Source: Rallus limicola
Taxonomy: Eukaryota > Chordata > Aves > Gruiformes > Rallidae
DNA: 64,000 nucleotides
Assembly (NCBI GenBank): GCA_022605955.1
Contig: JAKCOZ010000002.1
Location: forward strand, 65,266,783-65,330,782
Direction of reading: 5' to 3'
The position numbers and the translations under genes were made by a program. Shown here piece by piece: positions 22,701 through 35,440 of this stretch. Position 1 is the stretch's first letter, and each line of letters begins with the position of its first letter. The notes under the pieces are model-generated. The model did no database searches, had not been told where the DNA came from, and worked only from the letters and a program-made list of their open reading frames with translations.

Positions 22701-24489
22701 TTGAAATGATTCAAGGGAATATTGTTTTTTTGTGTGCAAAGTGCAACTAGCCTGCAAAACTCCCTGTGGAAGGCATCATTCTTCCTTGTTGTTTAGGATA
22801 TTAACTCCTCACTTCCTCTGACAAGTAAAAGTAATTGTTCCCAAGCTATCTCATATTATGGATAATACTTTCCTCTGAAGCATTAGTCATAGTGTATTCT
22901 CAGAAACCCAATGTTGAAAGAGCTATGTGGCATTCATCTGTTCCAGCAAGGCATACCCTCTGCTTCTGCAGCTGGCTGAAAACCCCACAGTGAGAGCAGA
23001 CTGAGTTCCTAGTTCTCACGTTGGTGCAGTGAGAAACAAGGCTTAGACAGCCAAAGATTTCCCTGCAGTGGTAATTGTCCTCCAAAATTAGTATTTTAAA
23101 AGTCCCATTCTATGAAGTGTTATATATATGCTGATTCATATCCAGCAGGGTACTTATACTTAACTTCAGCATTTATACAGCTTTGATTTCAGCACAACTT
23201 TGACCCCTTGGATCTGGAGATAACTGCAGAGAAAGAGTAGGAAAAAAATAAATGGATGTCAGAACATGTCTGTTCACTTAAGAGAGAGTAAACCTCAGCA
23301 CACACCATTTCCCTAGTGACCTTTTTTGACTTGCTTCACAAAGTGTATAAGAAAGGTAAAACTTGGCAAGCAAGCCATAACCTATAACATAGCAAAATGA
23401 TTTTTTTTTCAGTGCTTCTCACTTCATCATGCAGCTTGGGAAAAAAGATAAGTGTCTGCAGTCAGGGTCTCTCTGAATGTTCCGCACATCTTTTCCACCT
23501 ACTTGTTCTAATAAAAATGTTAAATTAATGTCTTCTTTGTATAAACTTACTTGAATGTTATACGGCTATTTTCAGCTCTGTGTCTCAAGATGTTTTTCAA
23601 AAGTTGTGTGATTGATTTTATAGATTTTCAAAATGTCCTCTGTTACACCCCAGAAACAAAGTAGGAAAAAACATTTCTTACCACAGAAGAGTCCATTATA
23701 AGACCAGACATTTTCAATATATGATATTTCATGCACAGAAAATAATTTAATAAAATAATCAGGGAGTTAATGATAAAGGGGCTTTAAAATAACATCTGAT
23801 AAGTCTTTTTTTTTTTTTTTTTCTAATAGTTTTCTAAGTATTTGAAAGTCTAACAAGCATCCTTTGCTGGAAGGAATAATGCATTTTTATATGGGATTTT
23901 TCAATTAGGGATAAATATTGAAAATTCAACAAATAATAGAAGGTTAGCTTGAATCTTAATTCTGGTGTAAGAAATTACTCACTTTCATGAGTATTCAAAT
24001 CACTGACTAAAAGAGAAGGGAAAAAGATTATGTAAATAAAAGCAGCAGGAATTTTGGATAAGTGGTGATTTTACAAGCCTAGTTAAGCATGGTAGGACAG
24101 TTATACAGCCCAGTCAAGTATGGCTGATTGATTTTTATCTGCAAATTGTTATTGACTGTGAATGTTGGCTCCAGGTTGTTAAAATCAAGAGCACTGTGCA
24201 TTCTATTTAGAGAACAGTGGTTGCATAATAAATCTGTTTTCCCATGAAAAGCATGCAATTAGTATTAATAACTTCATCACAAAAAGAATGAGCATGCTAA
24301 AAAGTTGCCAGAGATGCTGGGTTGAAAAACACTTTTTAAAACAAAGATTATAATATTACACAGGAAGAGCTGGATGCCCTCAAAGCCTAGAGAAAAAGTG
24401 AGAGCTTGGGGAAATGGTACAGATAGCAGCACATTACACAAAACATACATAGGACTTTTTGATGAATTGGGAGTTCCCTAGATGTGAAA
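22701..24489. other. Unique AT-rich DNA
   Basis: No gene is recognised. A run of 17 T lies at 23806-23822. Confidence 0.5.
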
Positions 24490-24875
24490 ATTCAGATATG
24501 CAAAGAGAAGGACCTGGTTATGCTGATCATACAAAATGAATACAATCCACTAGTACAAAGTGGTGATGTGTTGGGCAGATTAAGTCTTAAGAAAAGTTAT
24601 TCCAAATATAAAATGATATTGACAGCAAATTATTGATGTTAAGTATGACAGGGTGGGGATACCATGTGCTACAATTTTACTCTTGTGTTGAGGAAATACA
24701 GAACTAAGCAGGTGGGGAGAAAGACTTCTAGGATGGTAAAAAATTAGAGAGCTTTCTGTGGAACAGGAGTCTAAAAAACCCTTGATTTTTTCAGCTTATC
24801 AAATCAGAAGTTCATAAGGATTATAATTACTGTCTATAAATGCAGCAGAGGAGTATACACACAGAGAGGAAAGAC
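24490..24875 (+). mobile_element. Decayed CR1-like LINE relic
   Basis: Plus-strand sequence resembles the old amniote CR1 type. KDLVMLI at about 24508-24528 corresponds to the 'RDLGVLV' block. A degraded 'SLVRPHLEYCVQFW' region follows at about 24640-24700. LDFFSLSNQK at 24781-24810 and ITVYKCSRG at 24825-24851 correspond to the block where newer CR1s read [15 protein letters not shown]. Stops and indels are frequent and there is no 3' tail. It contains the same ORF2 segments as the 22.4 kb relic, so the two are separate insertions. Confidence 0.55.
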
Positions 24876-27800
24876 CAAACATGAGAAAAGGTATCCAAAG
24901 TATTTTTATTTGAATTTTTAAAGGTGTACACTTTGAATGCATTTACGTTTTATTAGGTGGTCCTGTCATGAGACTTAAGCTTTGTAGAAGAGAAACATAA
25001 GGAAGTTGAATAGAAGTTGATAATGAAAGGTAAGTGATTCTGTTTGTCTGAAGAACATCATGTTAGAAAACGTTTTTGAAGAGAATAGGGGAAAATAGGC
25101 TTAGATGTAGACCAAAAAGTCTACATGAAAGGTCTAATTTCTTCAGCCACTTCAAGAAGGTAATCAGGATATTTAAGCATGAGTCATAACAAATTAACAA
25201 GTAGGATGTCTTGTGGTTGATTAGAGGACATTGTGTGAGAATCTGCAGAAAAGTCTATGATATGGCATTATGTGAAATAGGTTCTAGAGATCTTCCAGTA
25301 ATGCTCATGTTAAATGCTTGCCATATGAAAAATTAACTTGCTAAAAAAGTGAGTGCCAAATAGACACATACTGAAATGTGTAAGGAACTAATTAGAAGTG
25401 TAAAGGGGATGCTGTAGTTCAGATTTGCAGCATTTCAGCCATTAGCCAGATGGGCCCATATATTTCTTGGTCACCAGCATGCTGTAGCAATGTCTGCTGA
25501 ATAGTTACTACACTGCTCTGAATAAATGCTAATGTGCAACTCAAAAAATTCTGATGAAATCTTAAAAAAAAAAACAAACAGATTGAGCCTAATTTCTGGA
25601 AAATGTGGGGGCAGAAAGAAATTATGGAGAAATCACCTCCAATCAGTAAGTGAACACCTTTGTTCCAAGGCACTGAGAGCACCTTATGGGACAGATGGTG
25701 GGAAGAGTAGCTGGCTGCAGGGCAGTAGAGATGTAGGCTTTGGAAGGGCAGCTTTGTACAGTAGGGCTGAGATCCTGAGGAAAGAGGTGCAATTCCCTAC
25801 ATTGTTCTGTTGCCAAAATCATATTTTCAAGCAAGAAAAGTTATTTTGGTACCTTTTCCTGAAAACTTATTGCTGGCATTCTGCAAATAATTCTGCTGCC
25901 ACTGGTGAGTAGAGACTTAGCCAAAGGTATGAGGGAAATGAGGAAGATTACCTATGAAAAAAAGACAGGAAATCAGGACACAACTGGTCAGAGCCATCTC
26001 ACAGTCATTATATGGCTGTGATGGGCTACACTGTTATGATCAGTTTCTCTGACAAATAGCATGAACTTTTTCCACTACCAGTAGATACTTCAGAAAGTAG
26101 GAATGCAAAAGTATTAATGTAAAACAAAAGAAAATGGACCATAATATCTACCACATGGACATTTAGAAAGTTTAATCATAGTGAGAACTCTCAGAAAAAA
26201 CTAGACACTTTTTGTGTTCTGGTGAGGCAATTTCTTGCCTAAATATCAGGGATCAGACTGAGATGCATTTAAAGCTAGGTCATGCCTTCTCTTTTCTGCC
26301 AAATATGATTAAAAAATGTGTTGAAATCATGCAAACTGCACTATTCATTAAGCATTTGCAGATGTAATATCATGAGCAGCACTGCTGCTGTTCTGCTCTT
26401 GGCAGTTGACATTACCATGGCAAAAAACATGCTGAGCAAATAGAGTGCACATCAGAAAGTAAAAACATGACTGGGGTTGAGAAAAGCAATCCCTTAAACT
26501 AAACTTCACCAGTAATACAATTTCTTGAAATTCTGCTTTAGTTAGACATATTCTTGGTTAAAATCTAGCAATTAAAGAGTATGGCTGGGTAGAGATGTAA
26601 ACAGAAAAGTCATTTGGGTTTTTTCCCCCTTCCCTACTGATTCTGAAAGTTTTGAATTCTGTTTTTATTTAGAACTAAATCATGGTTCTAAAATTTGAAA
26701 TCCTTTATGAACGTTTACATTCTTTATGAAATATATGCAAACATCATCTTAAATTATGAAATTTTATTTTAAAGCAAAAGGATCATCAGGAGCAACATAC
26801 ATTCAGGACCAAGGAGAATTCTTCCAGAAAACAGCAGGGTTTCAACAGAGTAAAAGCCAGAAGGTATTTGAACACATACATTACATCAGACAAAACTGAA
26901 TCACACATATAACTCATAGTCAAAACTTTTTATTTCCTGCTCTTCTGGCTCAGCAAAAATTCCCTATTTGGAAAGTTACCTTCTGTCCCTAGCCATTAAT
27001 ACAGGTTTTTATTAAGCCAAACCTTAATACAAACTATGGCAGTTTGTCAAGTATGAGTTTGAATATTCATTGAACTTCTCAGAAAGCCCATCTAATGGTT
27101 TTGCAATTCATGATAGCCTATCATCTGTTGTAATATGACTCTCCATTATCTTTTTTTTTCTTCTTTTGCTTCATGGACAACAATTGTTTCTGTGTTTCAC
27201 AACCCAACAAAGCTGCTTCGTGATTTTGCAGTGTGATTGTTGGTGGATGGCCTGTAAGAAGTATTTAGATTTGGAAAGGTCAAAGACAATTCAGTGCCAA
27301 AATAATGATAAGATGCAGGTGGGACTGCAAGCTTTCCAAATAACCTGGAATGCCAGGAGAAATGTCCTAAAAAGATTTTTAAAATTTATAAAATAATTGA
27401 AATGAAAAATATGAACATGTCTGTAACACATGAGAAGCACAAAAAACCCTATAATTTATGCAGTTTGATAAATGTACAGTCATAGCTGTTTCCCATGACA
27501 TTGAGAAGAAATTTGAATGAAACAGAGTATAGATTATCAACAGATGTGGGGTCTATGCATGCATGTTCACTACCTGCAAATTTTTGCCATAGGTTAAATA
27601 AAGCATGTCAACCTCTCATCATCCATCTTTTATCTTTGTTCTGCAGGTTCTAGAAACTGTACTTTCTCATTACTTCTCCCATAGATTGGATTGGGAAACT
27701 AATACAAACCTAGAAAAATACTAAATGGATCTCTAATTTGATACTCATTAAAATCCAATTTGGTAAAAATGGTAAGTGCATTCACATTAACCTCAAGGCT

Positions 27801-28799
27801 GCACTGAAAGCCCCCTTTCAGCTGTCCAAGAGGTTAAATTCAGAGTAAGCATGCATAATTAATGAGGTTGATATTAAAGCCTTCATTTTGAGATGTCTGC
27901 TTTAAATATATGTGCATTCCTTACTAACTTAACTTACAAATAAAATAAATTTCCATGTAATTATTTATTAATATGTATTTTAAGTGGATTGTTTCCACCA
28001 AATATTAGACTTTAGGAGTCTCTATTGAAAGCTGAAGTCCCTAATGTTATTAAAAATCTGTCTTCCCCTAATCCTTGAAGTCTGTCATCAGCTTCAAAGT
28101 CATCTGATATCTATCAATTTTTTGCAGTTCTTTTAGTCCTAACTTTCCCTTCCCTGTCACACTGAAGGTTGGTCTCATAAAATTAGAGTGGAAGACTAAT
28201 GATACTAAATTGCATTCTCATAAACACAGCAATAGAAATGTTTTAAAAATGCCTTCAAATGGAAAAGTATGCCATTTTAATTTATGTTCACTCTTTGAAA
28301 ATATTGCACTAATTCATGACAAAATCTTAAAATATGCCCTATGGTACTTATATGTTTGTATTAAATTCAGTTTCAGAACATTACTCCACAATTAACTGTT
28401 TGTTTTAGTTTATTCACTGGTTGGACCATGTCTTGAATTGCTATTAAATTCTATGCTACTTAGAGTAAATTTGCTGCTGACTTACTTGAAATATAACATT
28501 TTGAATGAGATATCTGCAAAATCCTTCTGACTAAACCTCCCCAATTGTACTGTTGTCTCCATTTTTCTTGGAAACTTCTAGCAAGTTAAAATCTTAGGAG
28601 AAAAGGAGTAAGCTATACACAAGAAAAAAATGGCTGTATGGAAATGCTGTCACTGTGTTCAAAGCACACCCTTCCCTGTGAGCATTTCCTTTTCACCCTT
28701 CCTGTGGGATATGCATGATTCCTGATGGCTCCTCAGGGGAAGAGCTGCTTCAGCAAGTCTCCATCCCTTGCCAGACCCTCTCTGCCCATCTGCTTTTCC

Positions 28800-29020
28800 C
28801 CATGCTGCCCGGCTTACCGGTTGTGGTGGGGCACGCAGCAGGAAGCGCTCAGCCCCCGTGTTTGCAGGTGCTAAGCTTGCTGCAGAACTATTTTAAGTGG
28901 ATTAGTTGTGTGATCATGTCTCACCAGGAGCTGACACCCCTGTGTACTGGGAGTATTTGCTCGTACACACTCCTTTGCCATGGCAAGGACACGTGTGGCT
29001 GGCATCCTGAGCAGGGCGAT
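28800..29020. other. CpG-bearing GC-richer patch
   Basis: Eight CpG dinucleotides lie within about 210 bp (five of them at 28808-28858), in a neighbourhood where CpG is rare. A 121-codon plus frame and a 78-codon minus frame overlap here without recognisable motifs. It could be a conserved regulatory element, an unrecognised exon, or an old GC-rich repeat. Confidence 0.3.
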
Positions 29021-31109
29021 TTGCTGCTCCCTCTTTGCATACCAGCAGTAGAAAAGGCAGGATTTAGGGGCAAGCATTAACCAGACTGAAGAGCTTCTCT
29101 TTTCCATAATTTATTTCTCTACATTCTTTTCCTAAGTATATAAACACTGCTAACAAGGTGCAATTGTTTCCATTTTTTTAGCCCCTTTCTTTTTAATTCT
29201 GAAGTATGAAAGAATAAACAGGAAAGTTCCTATTCAAATGTCAAAATATTGAGGTAAACAGATAGTAATAGACTTTCACTGAGACATTATGATTACTTAA
29301 ATACATTCTCATGAAAAAGCAAACAATCAGCAGAGTCCTCTAAAAGGTTCAGTGTAAATTAGATTCTGGCAAGGACTGTATGTTGTTCAAGGCTTCATTA
29401 AAGCTCTTCATTTACGAATTACCTCAGGAAAAAGAAAAGGATGCTATTTACCCCACAAAATGCCTATGTTTATAAGATACAGAAGCCTCAGAAGTCCTCT
29501 CAGGGTGTTGAGCAGCTCATTCCAGGTTGGTAGTTGTTAGTAGCTCAGGGGGTCATCTACCTCTGCCTCCCTCTCACGGGCAGAGGCAGCACTTGGGAAG
29601 TGAATGCACTAATCAGAAAGGAACATTTATGCTCTCTTAAGAGTTTTATTCTAAACTGGAAGAGTATTTGAAATGTGAAATGCAAACATTTATTTTCCCC
29701 TTTTTTAAAGGAAAAGTGTATTTCAGGATGTGTAGCACTATGCTAAAGTTTATCCTCGTTGCCAATAGGTGGCACCAGGAATTTTCACATATGAATCTGT
29801 TGAATTTAACCTTCAGTTTTTAGCCAGCTAAATAATCCTGTATAAACGTTTCCCTCTATAAAATGTTTTGAAAATACCACAACCATATCCTTTGGTTATT
29901 TACAATAGTGGCATTCCACTATTTTGAGAGAAGATGCTAAAGGAGTATAATAATTATTTATGTTATCATTCAAGTTATTGACATTGGAAAATATTTTTGG
30001 CTTTCTGCTTTCAAAGTTGTTTATTTTCCATCATTCTTGTATGATCTAACTTGTCAGAGACATTTTTTGAGCTCTCTAGGTTGTTTACCAGAACATGACA
30101 AATGCAACAATTTAGCTATTTTATTCACCCTTTCCACAAATTTTGCAAGTCTTGTTAAATGGAAGGAGGAACTGAAAGACATTTGCACCCTGTCAGACAA
30201 AGTTTCTCCTCAGGGCAGCGCTGCAGTAGCAGGATGGTCTTGCTAGATTTCCCTTCATGTTGAATAGGGCCTGATGGTTAAATGTTCTTCACAAGGAGGA
30301 AGTATCTGTGAACAAGCTCTTTGGCTCCTTTCCGAAACAGCTGCGGTGTGCCGACCTCCGGAGCATGATTCAAACAAGCTTCTGCTGCTTCCAGTGGGAG
30401 GTGGGCATCACTGAGAGCACCAGAGGGGGTTTCAGCTCTACCAAGGAATGGAGCACATAAGCTTTTTTTTTTTTTTCATTTTAATTGACTCGGCTATTAA
30501 AAGGTCAGTAGCTTTATGCAATTGAAATCTGAATAAAATATAGCTACCCTTCTAATGCCTTCTCTTCTGCCCTTGCTGACGGTCAACATATTTTTACTGA
30601 ACTGAGGTTGCAGCCATTCTTTTGGCATTCAAGCTCAATCTTATATGTGGGGTATTTGGAAAGGTGCATATCAGTGAAATCTGACTGTGTGACGCCTAGC
30701 AAAACAGGAGCCAAACTGAAATTTGAAACTGGATATGAAAGAGACTGCAAGGGAAAGGGAAAAAAATAGAAAAGGATGGGAAAGGTCTCCATAGAACTGG
30801 AAAAGCAAAGAGGAAAAAGGGATGTAGGAAGAAGAGCAGCAAATGCAGAATGAAAAGACAATACAAAGAAGTACTGGAATGAAAATGGAAGAAAACAATG
30901 CAGTAACATAATTTTTTTCAAACAGCCTATTCAGCGAATAAAGGTTGTTGCTAGAAGGGTATATTTTTCAGCATTCTGGTGGCATCTGCTGAACAGCATG
31001 TTAACAGATATTCTTATGTAGAAACAGTTCCCTCTGTACTTGGTAAACTGCATCCCTTCTGTGAGAAAAGAAACTAAGGGTAACCTTGGCAGAGCACTTG
31101 ACAGGGTGA

Positions 31110-31210
31110 GCTGTGCCCGTGCTGCCTGCCCCCAGCGCTACATGACGCAGTGCTGGGGCAGCGCTGACCGTGGCTAGCTAACCCCGCTGTTCAAAAAGTC
31201 AGCGTGTGCA
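31110..31210. other. CpG-bearing patch with a 10-bp hairpin
   Basis: Seven CpG lie within about 90 bp. CCCCAGCGCT (31130-31139) and AGTGCTGGGG (31149-31158) can pair over 10 bp with one G-T wobble and a 9-nt loop. The stem is too short for a microRNA precursor. No gene is recognised. Confidence 0.35.
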
Positions 31211-31585
31211 GGCTTCACCTGGTTCACATTAAACATATCCTTGGGACTTCTGGTTAGCTCAGACAGCTTGAACAAAACCCAGTAATAAGAATTTGTGAAA
31301 AAGTGCCTGCAGCAGGCTGTGTTGAGTGTACTGTTCTGTTTGAAACTGTTAGCTCATTGAGAAACTATCTCAAAAAATTTAGTGATGTTCTCACTGTGAG
31401 GTTCTTAAAGAGAATTGTAAACCGGCCAGCACCACAGACAGGCTTCTGCTCCTGGCCCAGGACAGCACATAGAATAAACCTGGAAGCCAAAGACTCTGTG
31501 GGCAAACAGCAGAGGGAAGGTGCAGGAGCAGCCACTGATGTGGAGGCTTCAGTGGTAACAGTCCTGATCACAGTGACACTCTCTA

Positions 31586-31646
31586 GGATTTATTTTTGTT
31601 TTAATTGAAGACAAAACCACTGGGATTTATTTTTGTTTTAATTGAA
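31586..31646. repeat. Perfect 24-bp direct repeat, 13-bp spacer
   Basis: The block beginning GGATTTATTTTTG occurs at 31586-31609 and again without change at 31623-31646. It is a local tandem duplication with a 37-bp period. Identity of both copies suggests it is recent or conserved. Confidence 0.9.
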
Positions 31647-32323
31647 ATATCAAAATCTGACCTTATATATAATATGAAAAAGCTCACGCCATTTTCTTTT
31701 CCTGATGGAAAAAGTTGTGCAGCTGGTAATGAATGCAGCACTGGGAATCCCTGGAGACAAACAGACTGGGGCTGTGTGGAATAGAAAGAGGAAGGTTGCT
31801 GTGCAGAGCAGAATGTGCAGCAGCCATCAACAGGGCATGCAGCAGCTGTATCAAATGTCACTCCAGAAAGGAGGAGTTTCCTTGAGACCTCAATTAGCAG
31901 AGAGGGGTGGGAAATTCTTCTGAAGCTCTGCATTCTGCAACCCAGAGCCAGTCTCACATCCTGGAGCATCTCATGCCTGAAATCTGAGAAACAGGAGTGA
32001 AGGAAGGACATAAAGGCAGTTGGATCCTCCTGGGACCTTGTTTGAGATCTCTTCCCTTGCATCCCAGGTGCTCCTCAAATCACCTCTGCCTCTTTTTCTC
32101 AGGAAAGATAGTCTGGACAGCTGGTTTCTGGACAATTTACTTTTTCTTAAATGATGTGCATCATTAGGCTCATGGCAAGCACAACTATTTCAGGAGGGCT
32201 CCATAGTAGTGACCCACCCTAGGAGGAAAGAAAAAACGTCTGTAGGAATAGAAAGCACCATTATGAATCTCCATCTTAGAAAAACATCAACTCAGCTTTA
32301 CTTAGCTTCTGGATTTAAAACCA

Positions 32324-32341
32324 TATGTATGTATGTATGTA
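32324..32341. repeat. (TATG)n microsatellite
   Basis: About four and a half tetranucleotide units. Confidence 0.85.
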
Positions 32342-34904
32342 AAATCCCACACAACTACAGTGATCCAGGATAAGAAAACAAATACCATGTGGAAAGTATC
32401 ACACATATTTAACACACTAACAAAATATGCTCATATACTATGGTGTTAAGCACTGTACAGGAAATTATATAAACAAAATCAGAACAGAGCTAAGCATATA
32501 AACTCATTATTTCTCACTGGAGTTCAATAGCACAAGTTGTTTTCACACTTCCTTGTGGGATTTAAATGCAATTTACATTGACATCTGAGAAATGATCGCT
32601 GAAAATGCTTATATGACATTCAATATATGCTGCAAAGTTTTATAACAGACTTTGGAATAGCTGTGATATTAAATTTGCATCACGAGTCTTTTTTCAAATC
32701 AAATAACAACATTTTGAAAGCTCTAAAATGATTACTAGGAAGAAGCATTAAAAAAAAATCCAATTCATTTTGTATTTTCAAAGACCTCTGCTATTTTCCA
32801 AAGTCCCCATTTATCTCAGAATTTTGAGCTTGTTATGTTGTCAAAGCTTTTGCTTTTGATTAACATATGTCTTCCTGAATATTAATTTGTGTTTTAGAAA
32901 GTACATTTTCTTAAACTAGCTTTAAAAACTTGTGTAAAATGCCCTTATAAGATGCTTTGACACTGAAAACTTTTTACATTATTGACATTACTCTTTTCTT
33001 TCATACTTAAGGTTTTTGGTCACTGCTTTTCAGGTACAACAGAAAATACCTGGCTGTTGTTAGATGCTAATATTGCTTAATGGCTAAGCGGCCGAGCATT
33101 GGCTTAATGCTTATTGTTGCTGCTTTTTGCTTGTTACTGAAATGGGCCCATTAGTAAAATCCCTTTCTGTTATTACAGAAAATACAAAGGACTTTGGAAT
33201 TTCTTTCGGTATTGCCTTGGAGCAGCTTGATTATACATAGCAGGGTTTGGGTCCCTACTCCTGTACGTTTTCTAAACAAGATTTTCTGTGCCGAGAAGGT
33301 ATAATGTACTTCTGTGAATGGAAGTTGTGGAGCAGGCAGCTTTCACTGACCCAGTCCATCTGTTCTCTTCTGTTCTTCATGGCTGGAACTCTGTTTCTTT
33401 TTTCGCCCTGGATATAGACCAGGATTTATCTTCAAACCTTGGTTTAAAACTGTTCTTATAATGAATATTTGCTTAGTTGAGTCAGATTTTGAATGGGTTG
33501 GTTAAGAAGCATGGCATTGTACTAGTGAGTAGACTTACTAGGTTTTGGTTTGAAACTTAGAAACTACACAATCAAGATTTTTGATTAAGATTTTGACCTT
33601 GGATTTTATGACATAAAAGCTGAAATTACTGCTTTTGCATGAAATTATATCCTGCTTTTCTTCTAAGCCCAGAAGTTTTTGACAGAAAATGTATTCAGAA
33701 GGTTTTTTCAATAGCTTTGAATGTGTAGCACCTGTCTGTTGGCTAAGTTAGCAATCATTAGGAGTTGCAGGCTAAGCCTGGGGAATCACATAGCATGTAC
33801 ATTTTGTAAGAACAGTGTCTTTTCCTTTACCTACAGAATACAAGGTTAGCAAAATAAAATCCTCCTAAAGGAGAATTAGAAAGATGGAAACGATTGATCA
33901 TTGAACACAGTTTTCTTTTTATGTTTTCCTTTTTCCCCCATCCATGCAGTGACAGCAGTGTTGAATACTAATTTTACAGACAGACTGGTTTTCTCAGAGA
34001 AAAATTGAGCAACTTTTTTAAGGTCACTAGGCCCAGATTTTATGAATTATTGAGCCTCGCGAGAGATGTTGAAGCCTGTTCCTACTGGAGTGATGGGAAA
34101 AAAAAGTGCCTTAGATCTCCCCAGAAACACATGCATTATGGATTTGTGACTCATTTGTAATAAAGTCAATATTCAAACCATACTGTTAATGTATCAAAAA
34201 TTACACAGGGAGAGGATAGCTTTGTGGCTATGAAGAAAATTGCCATCAGAAGCAGCCAATTTTTTTTCTCTTCCGTATTCATATATGCTCATGGATAAAC
34301 TTTTAGGAGTCAAAGTTACCCTGCCTGAGAATACGGATTTGATTCTTACTAGACTGTTTTTAGTTCTGGGGCATAATGATTTATGGCATATTTCTTTATC
34401 ATTTCACAAGATGAAATACATAGACCAGCAATATTTGTGAAAGAAATATAAAGAACTTCTCTGATCATCAAAGACACATCCCAACTTACTTTTGCCATTG
34501 CTGTGAAGTCTGCCATTGATGTAGGGACGAATCACATGGGGTGCACCAAGCTAATGAGGCAATGACCCACTTTGGAAATCCTGCCTTATGTTTCCTTACT
34601 TTCAAACCCAGCAACTGATACTGAAACATCCCAGCTGACGTCACCTTTTCCATTAAAGTACAAACAATGCAAACTATTTCTAAGATAATCTACTTACACC
34701 CCAAAACTTCATTGAAGTTTGAATGCACAGCTGATCATTCTTTGTGTGAGAAGCCACTAAGTAGTGAAACAGATTTCATTTTCTTTCAGTGGAATTGCCA
34801 AGTAATTTTCCCATGGTCTTTTATGCTATTTAGATTGAGCTTCTTGTTACAACATTTTATTATATGTCATTAAATTCATGAAACATTGATTCATCTCATG
34901 ATGC

Positions 34905-35440
34905 TGAGTGACTAGGTGATAAAGTAGCAGACGAAATTCAACATTGATAAGTACGAAGTAATTCTCTCACAGAAAAACAAACCAAACTATACATACATAA
35001 TGAGGGGCTTTAAGTTAACTATTACAACTCTGATCTTTAAGACATCTTGTAAAGGATTACAAAAACATAGTCTCCATCCTTCAAAGCTGTAGAAAGAGAG
35101 TAGTAGAGAGTTTTAAGAAAATGGCTTGAGAGAAAACCAAAAATGGTAATACTGCTGAACAGCTCTTTGATATGCCCACACCTTTATACCACACACCTTT
35201 CTGACCTGAGGTAAAAAAGGTATAGCAGAACTATAAAGGTACAGACACAGTCAGGAAAGACGGTCAGAGTTACAGAACAACCTATCCCCAAGAAGATTGA
35301 AGTGGATCAACCTCCTTGGTCTAGAAAAAGTAATGATTCAGATATGACAGAAATCTCTCAAGCATGACTGAAATAAAGGCTGTAGAAATTACTTCATCAA
35401 TTTGACCAATATAACTCTATAGGCATCGATGTCAATATTC
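34905..35440 (+). mobile_element. Decayed CR1-like LINE relic
   Basis: Plus-strand KFNIDKYEVI at 34934-34963 corresponds to the CR1 ORF2 block KFNKAKCKVLH. LLGLEK at about 35311-35328 corresponds to the GLFSLEK block, in the right order and at a roughly correct distance. Many stops lie between and there is no tail. It is one of three same-strand old relics between 22 and 35.5 kb. Confidence 0.5.

Larger units (their letters stand above)
24876..34904. other. Long unique stretch, no gene recognised
   Basis: About 10 kb of AT-rich DNA without tailed CR1 or LTR. Open frames reach 128 codons (25526-25912 plus) and 153 codons (31601-32062 minus) but show no family motif, signal peptide or splice context that I can defend. 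Two short CpG-bearing patches stand out at 28800-29020 and 31110-31210. A 24-bp direct repeat and a few simple repeats are listed separately. Confidence 0.45.

Noticed and set aside
24957..25029. Interval between an AG at 24956 and a strong GTAAGT donor at 25030
   Set aside because: All three frames carry stops and the polypyrimidine tract is weak; only a noncoding exon would be possible.
25526..25912. 128-codon plus-strand frame
   Set aside because: No recognisable family text, and the composition is that of translated noncoding DNA.
31601..32062. 153-codon minus-strand frame
   Set aside because: No motif, no splice or promoter context, and overlapping frames on the other strand; likely chance.
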